Assembly (NCBI GenBank): GCA_963781065.1
Contig: CAWAET010000009.1
Coordinates: forward strand, 1 to 64,000
Length of the DNA: 64,000 nucleotides
Source: CALZJC01 sp963781065
Lineage (GTDB): Bacteria; Acidobacteriota; Thermoanaerobaculia; Multivoradales; JAHEKO01
Direction of reading: 5' to 3'
The notes beneath the pieces are model-generated. The model saw nothing but the letters and a program-made list of their open reading frames with translations, had not been told where the DNA came from and did not search any database. Of this stretch, positions 61,454-64,000 are shown piece by piece. How positions within the stretch are numbered: the stretch's first letter is position 1; every line of letters starts with the position of its first letter. The position numbers and the translations under genes are program-made.

Positions 61454-61774
61454 CTACTCGTCTTCGACCACCACCGCGGTGCCGTAGGCGAGCAGCTCGG
61501 CGGCGGCGCTCATCACCTCGGAAGTGCTCAGGCGGACCTCGATCACCGCGTTGGCGCCAAGGCTCTCCGCCTCCTCCACCATGCGGTCGAGCGCCTGCTC
61601 GCGGGCCTCGCCGAGCAGCTTGGTGTACTCCGAGATCTCGCCGCCGACCACATTGCGGAAGACGGCGGCGAGGTCGCGGCCGATATGGCGGGCGCGCACC
61701 GTGTTGCCGCGCACCAGGCCGAGGGTCCGCACGACCCGTTTGCCGGTGATGCTGTCGGTCGTGCAGACGATCAT
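61454..61774 (-). CDS. YbjQ/UPF0145 family protein
   Basis: 106 residues, normal family size. MIVCTTDSITGKRVVRTLGL, VRGNTVRARHIGRDLAAVFR, NVVGGEISEYTKLLGEARE and LGANAVIEVRLSTSEVM are conserved. YbjQ proteins form pentamers and have no settled function, despite the 'heavy-metal binding' label. Overlaps the anti-sigma gene (ATGA). Confidence 0.92.
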   Translation of the reverse strand: MIVCTTDSITGKRVVRTLGLVRGNTVRARHIGRDLAAVFRNVVGGEISEYTKLLGEAREQALDRMVEEAESLGANAVIEVRLSTSEVMSAAAELLAYGTAVVVEDE

Positions 61775-62214
61775 CTCTCAACCCTCCTGTAGGGGTCGTT
61801 GCGCATCGCCTTGAGCCGGTCGATGAGCACCGACAGCAACAGTAGCGCACCGCCGCTGATACCACCGAAGAGCAACAGCTTCTCGGTCAGCGGCATCGCC
61901 TCCGACCAGAGGTGACCGACGACCAGGCCCAGCATGCCGACCGCCCAGATCAGCAGCAGGATCCAGCCGAGGCCGAAGCTCAGCCGGCTGGCCAGGCCGC
62001 GCGGGGCCTCGTTCCACTGGTCGTCCGTGGGCAGCTCGAAGCGGGTCGTCATGGTCGCCTCCCGGGCCTCACGCATCTCGTCGATCAGCCGGCGGCAGCC
62101 GGCGCAGTCCTCGAGGTGGAGGCGCACCCTCTGGTCGTCGGCCTGGGTCAGGACCCCGTCGAGGTAGCCCGTCAGCAGCGCCTCGTCGAAGCTCCTGCCA
62201 CAGTTCTTGCTCAT
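61771..62214 (-). CDS. Membrane anti-sigma factor with zinc-finger (zf-HC2)
   Basis: 147 residues. The N-terminal finger (LTGYLDGVLTQADDQRVRLH, LEDCAGCRRLIDEM) is an H-x3-C-x2-C ZAS domain. Two hydrophobic helices near the C-terminus (FGLGWILLLIWAVGMLGLVV and LLLFGGISGGALLLLSVLI) anchor it in the membrane. It would hold the sigma factor encoded immediately upstream. The ATG shares its first base with the sigma stop codon. Confidence 0.85.
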   Translation of the reverse strand: MSKNCGRSFDEALLTGYLDGVLTQADDQRVRLHLEDCAGCRRLIDEMREAREATMTTRFELPTDDQWNEAPRGLASRLSFGLGWILLLIWAVGMLGLVVGHLWSEAMPLTEKLLLFGGISGGALLLLSVLIDRLKAMRNDPYRRVER

Positions 62215-62837
62215 CACTGCTCTCTCCCTCGAGGGCCGAAGCCGTCGGCCGTCAAGACCTCGCGCAGCGCCTTGCGGGCCGCGTGTAGCCGCGACATCAC
62301 GGTGCCGATCGGAATGTCCAGCACCTTGGCGATCTCGGCGTAGGCCAGATCGTGGTAGTCGCGCAGCACCAGGATCTCGCGTTTGGCCGGCGCCAGCGAC
62401 GAGACCGCCCGCCAGATCCGCCGACGCAGCTCGGCGCGCCGGGCGGTCTCCTCCGGGCCCGGCCGCTCGTCGACGACCTGCCGCGGCAGCTCGCCGTCGT
62501 CCAGCGACTCGGCCTGGCGGAGGCGGCGGCGGCGCCACAGGTCCATCACCCGGTTGCGCACGATGCGCAGCAGATAGGGCCGGACCGGCCGCTCCGCCTC
62601 GAAGCGGTCGAGGGTGGCGAAGAAGCGCAGCAGCGCGTCCTGGGCCACGTCGAGGGCGTCCTCGCGGTTGCCGGTGAGCTGCAGCCCCAGCAGGTAGGCC
62701 GGCTCGCGGTAGCGGCGGGCCAACTCCTCGCGCGCCGCCGCGACCCCGGAGCGCGCCTGGACGACCAGCTCGGTGTCGATCGAGCCCAGAGCCCCGGCGG
62801 GGGCGGCCATCGCCATCTCTCCGTTCACATCCGACAC
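62214..62837 (-). CDS. ECF-type RNA polymerase sigma factor (RpoE-like)
   Basis: 207 residues from ATG 62837. Region 2 (YLLGLQLTGNREDALDVAQD, LRFFATLDRFEAERPVRPYL, RIVRNRVMDLWRRRRL) and region 4 (ILVLRDYHDLAYAEIAKVLD, IPIGTVMSRLHAARKALREV) are complete. It leads an operon with the anti-sigma factor, YbjQ and possibly the glycosyltransferase/YkoP/TauE genes, so those are candidate targets for envelope-stress control. Divergent from the DUF885 gene. Confidence 0.92.
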   Translation of the reverse strand: MSDVNGEMAMAAPAGALGSIDTELVVQARSGVAAAREELARRYREPAYLLGLQLTGNREDALDVAQDALLRFFATLDRFEAERPVRPYLLRIVRNRVMDLWRRRRLRQAESLDDGELPRQVVDERPGPEETARRAELRRRIWRAVSSLAPAKREILVLRDYHDLAYAEIAKVLDIPIGTVMSRLHAARKALREVLTADGFGPRGREQ

Positions 62838-62916
62838 TACGACCTCCCTCCGCTGCCTATTCGTCGGCTACGATAACGGGCCGCGCCCGCCGCCGAACCC
62901 CCGAGGAGAGCGAGAG

Positions 62917-64000
62917 ATGAAGCGCCGAGTCAAGAACCCGTTCCTGGCCACCGTGTCGCTGGCGGCCGTGGGCCTGGCGGCCTTGTCGCTGGCGGCCGTG
63001 TCGCCGGCCGGCACGGCACGGCCGGCCGACGAGGCGGCGCGGCTCGCCGCCCTGTTCGACCGCGAGTGGGAGGTCCGGCTGGCCGAGGACCCGCTCTTCG
63101 CCACTTCGGTGGGCCGCCACGAGTGGAACGACCGGCTGCCGTCGATGCGGCCGGCCGATCTCGAGCGCCGGCGCGAAGCCTGGACGGCGATGCTCGAGGA
63201 GCTGGCGGCCATCGATCCGCGGGCGCTCGACCGGGTCGACGGGATCAACGCCGAGATCTTCCGGCGGCAGCTCGAGGACCGGCTCCTGGACCACCGTTTT
63301 GGCGGCTACCGCCTGCCGATCAACGCCGACTCCGGCTTCCACACCGACCTGGCGCGGCTGCCGCAGGAGGTGCCACTGGCGACCACCGGCGACTACCAGA
63401 ACTACCTCGCCCGGCTCGCCGCCATGCCGCGCTACTTCGCCGAGCAGATCGCCCTGATGCGCCAGGGCCTGGCCAGCGGCATGACCGTGCCACGCGTCAC
63501 CCTCGAGGGCTACGAGTCGACGATCGCCGCGCACGTCGTCGACGACGTCGCCGAGAGCGTCTTCTGGGCGCCGTTTCGCGAGCTGCCGCCGGGCGTGCCG
63601 GCGGGCGAGCACGAGCGGCTGCGCCGGGCCGGCGCCGAGGCGGTGGCCGACGGCGCCATCGCCGGCTACCGCGCCTTCCTGCGCTTCATGCTGGACGAGT
63701 ACCTGCCGGCGACCCGCACCAGCCTGGGCGCCTCGGAGCTGCCCGACGGCCGCGACTACTACCGCTACCTCATCCGCCACTTCACCACCCTGGAGCTGAG
63801 CCCGGAGGAGATCCACCGCATCGGCCGGGCGGAGGTCGAGCGGATTCGCGGCGAGATGGAGGCGGTGATCGTCCAGGTCGGCTTCGACGGCAGCTTCCAG
63901 GAGTTCCTCGAGCTCCTGCGCACCGACCCGCGGTTCTACGCCGAGACGCCCGAGGAGCTGCTCAAGGAGGCCGCCTGGATCGCCAAGCGGATGGACGGCA
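62917..64000 (+). CDS. DUF885 peptidase-like exported protein (truncated by window end)
   Basis: Open to the window end (361 codons seen), ATG 62917 with GAGGAGAGCGAG upstream. An unusual signal peptide contains a near-repeat (SLAAVGLAALSLAAVSPAG). The mature part follows DUF885: LFDREWEVRLAEDPLFATSV, GINAEIFRRQLEDRL, LARLPQEVPLATTGDYQNYL, GMTVPRVTLEGYESTI and DYYRYLIRHFTTLELSPEEI. The zinc-site HExxH-like region lies further on, outside the window. The family is related to oligopeptidases (M3/M32-like fold); substrate unknown. Confidence 0.9.
   Translation, partial: MKRRVKNPFLATVSLAAVGLAALSLAAVSPAGTARPADEAARLAALFDREWEVRLAEDPLFATSVGRHEWNDRLPSMRPADLERRREAWTAMLEELAAIDPRALDRVDGINAEIFRRQLEDRLLDHRFGGYRLPINADSGFHTDLARLPQEVPLATTGDYQNYLARLAAMPRYFAEQIALMRQGLASGMTVPRVTLEGYESTIAAHVVDDVAESVFWAPFRELPPGVPAGEHERLRRAGAEAVADGAIAGYRAFLRFMLDEYLPATRTSLGASELPDGRDYYRYLIRHFTTLELSPEEIHRIGRAEVERIRGEMEAVIVQVGFDGSFQEFLELLRTDPRFYAETPEELLKEAAWIAKRMDG

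Overview
This is a very GC-rich (roughly 70% by eye), densely coded bacterial window with no rRNA, tRNA, IS element or CRISPR array that I can see. A VWFA-related protein of the type common in Acidobacteriota, an ECF sigma factor paired with a zinc-finger/TPR partner, secreted DUF1566/DUF1554 proteins, a giant bacterial alpha-2-macroglobulin and a full Pst/polyphosphate gene set fit an Acidobacteriota-like organism (Thermoanaerobaculia or relatives). That assignment is an inference from gene content, not a phylogeny.

Layout. 0-14.7 kb: secreted and envelope genes. These are DUF1566 and DUF1554 proteins, an SGNH/MBOAT O-acetylation pair whose MBOAT gene carries eight single-base insertions, a decayed nucleotidyltransferase module, a 2.1-kilo-residue alpha-2-macroglobulin, an EamA transporter, a DUF2164 protein and a small exported protein. 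14.7-40.5 kb: a phosphate and polyphosphate supercluster. It holds a 2-phosphoglycerate kinase/phosphoglycerate mutase fusion, UspA, a Na+/Pi cotransporter, PPK1, two PPK2s, an HhH protein with a lysine-rich tail, two PstB ATPases, PstA, PstC, a PhoU/pseudo-phosphatase fusion, PstS, ParA, CYTH-CHAD, Ppx-HD, a low-molecular-weight phosphatase/arsenate-reductase-type protein, two tandem phosphoribosyltransferases and a second PPK1. A FAS1 protein and two toxin-antitoxin pairs interrupt it near its right end. 40.5-42.5 kb: a VWFA protein, an OmpA/Pal-type lipoprotein and a small membrane protein. 42.6-53.4 kb: a membrane-lipid modification region with an acyl-CoA desaturase, DUF2878, a TIGR01777 epimerase, an SDR, an FAD oxidoreductase, DUF1365, two cyclopropane-fatty-acid-synthase-type methyltransferases, DUF1475 and DUF1295. 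53.4-64 kb: an ECF sigma/TPR pair with a 19-codon peptide gene upstream, an HtrA protease with two base insertions, a PQQ-type propeller, MOSC, TauE, a sigma/anti-sigma/YbjQ/glycosyltransferase run, and the start of a DUF885 peptidase-like gene.

How it works together. Phosphate would enter through the Pst ABC system and the Na+/Pi carrier. It would be stored and mobilised by two PPK1s, two PPK2s and Ppx, with CHAD, ParA and the lysine-rich HhH protein as candidate granule-associated or nucleoid-associated partners.

The strongest novelty candidates are: (i) PstB1/PstB2 with complementary loss of ATPase motifs, predicting one competent and one dead composite ATP site; (ii) PhoU fused to an arsenate-reductase-like domain whose catalytic Cys and Arg are replaced; (iii) an orphan ParA overlapping a CYTH-CHAD gene, suggesting polyphosphate-granule positioning; (iv) an HhH/poly-Lys protein in one operon with two PPK2s bearing oppositely charged tails; and (v) the kinase-mutase fusion. 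The scattered single-base insertions in the MBOAT, pstS and htrA genes look more like sequence errors than decay and should be checked against reads.
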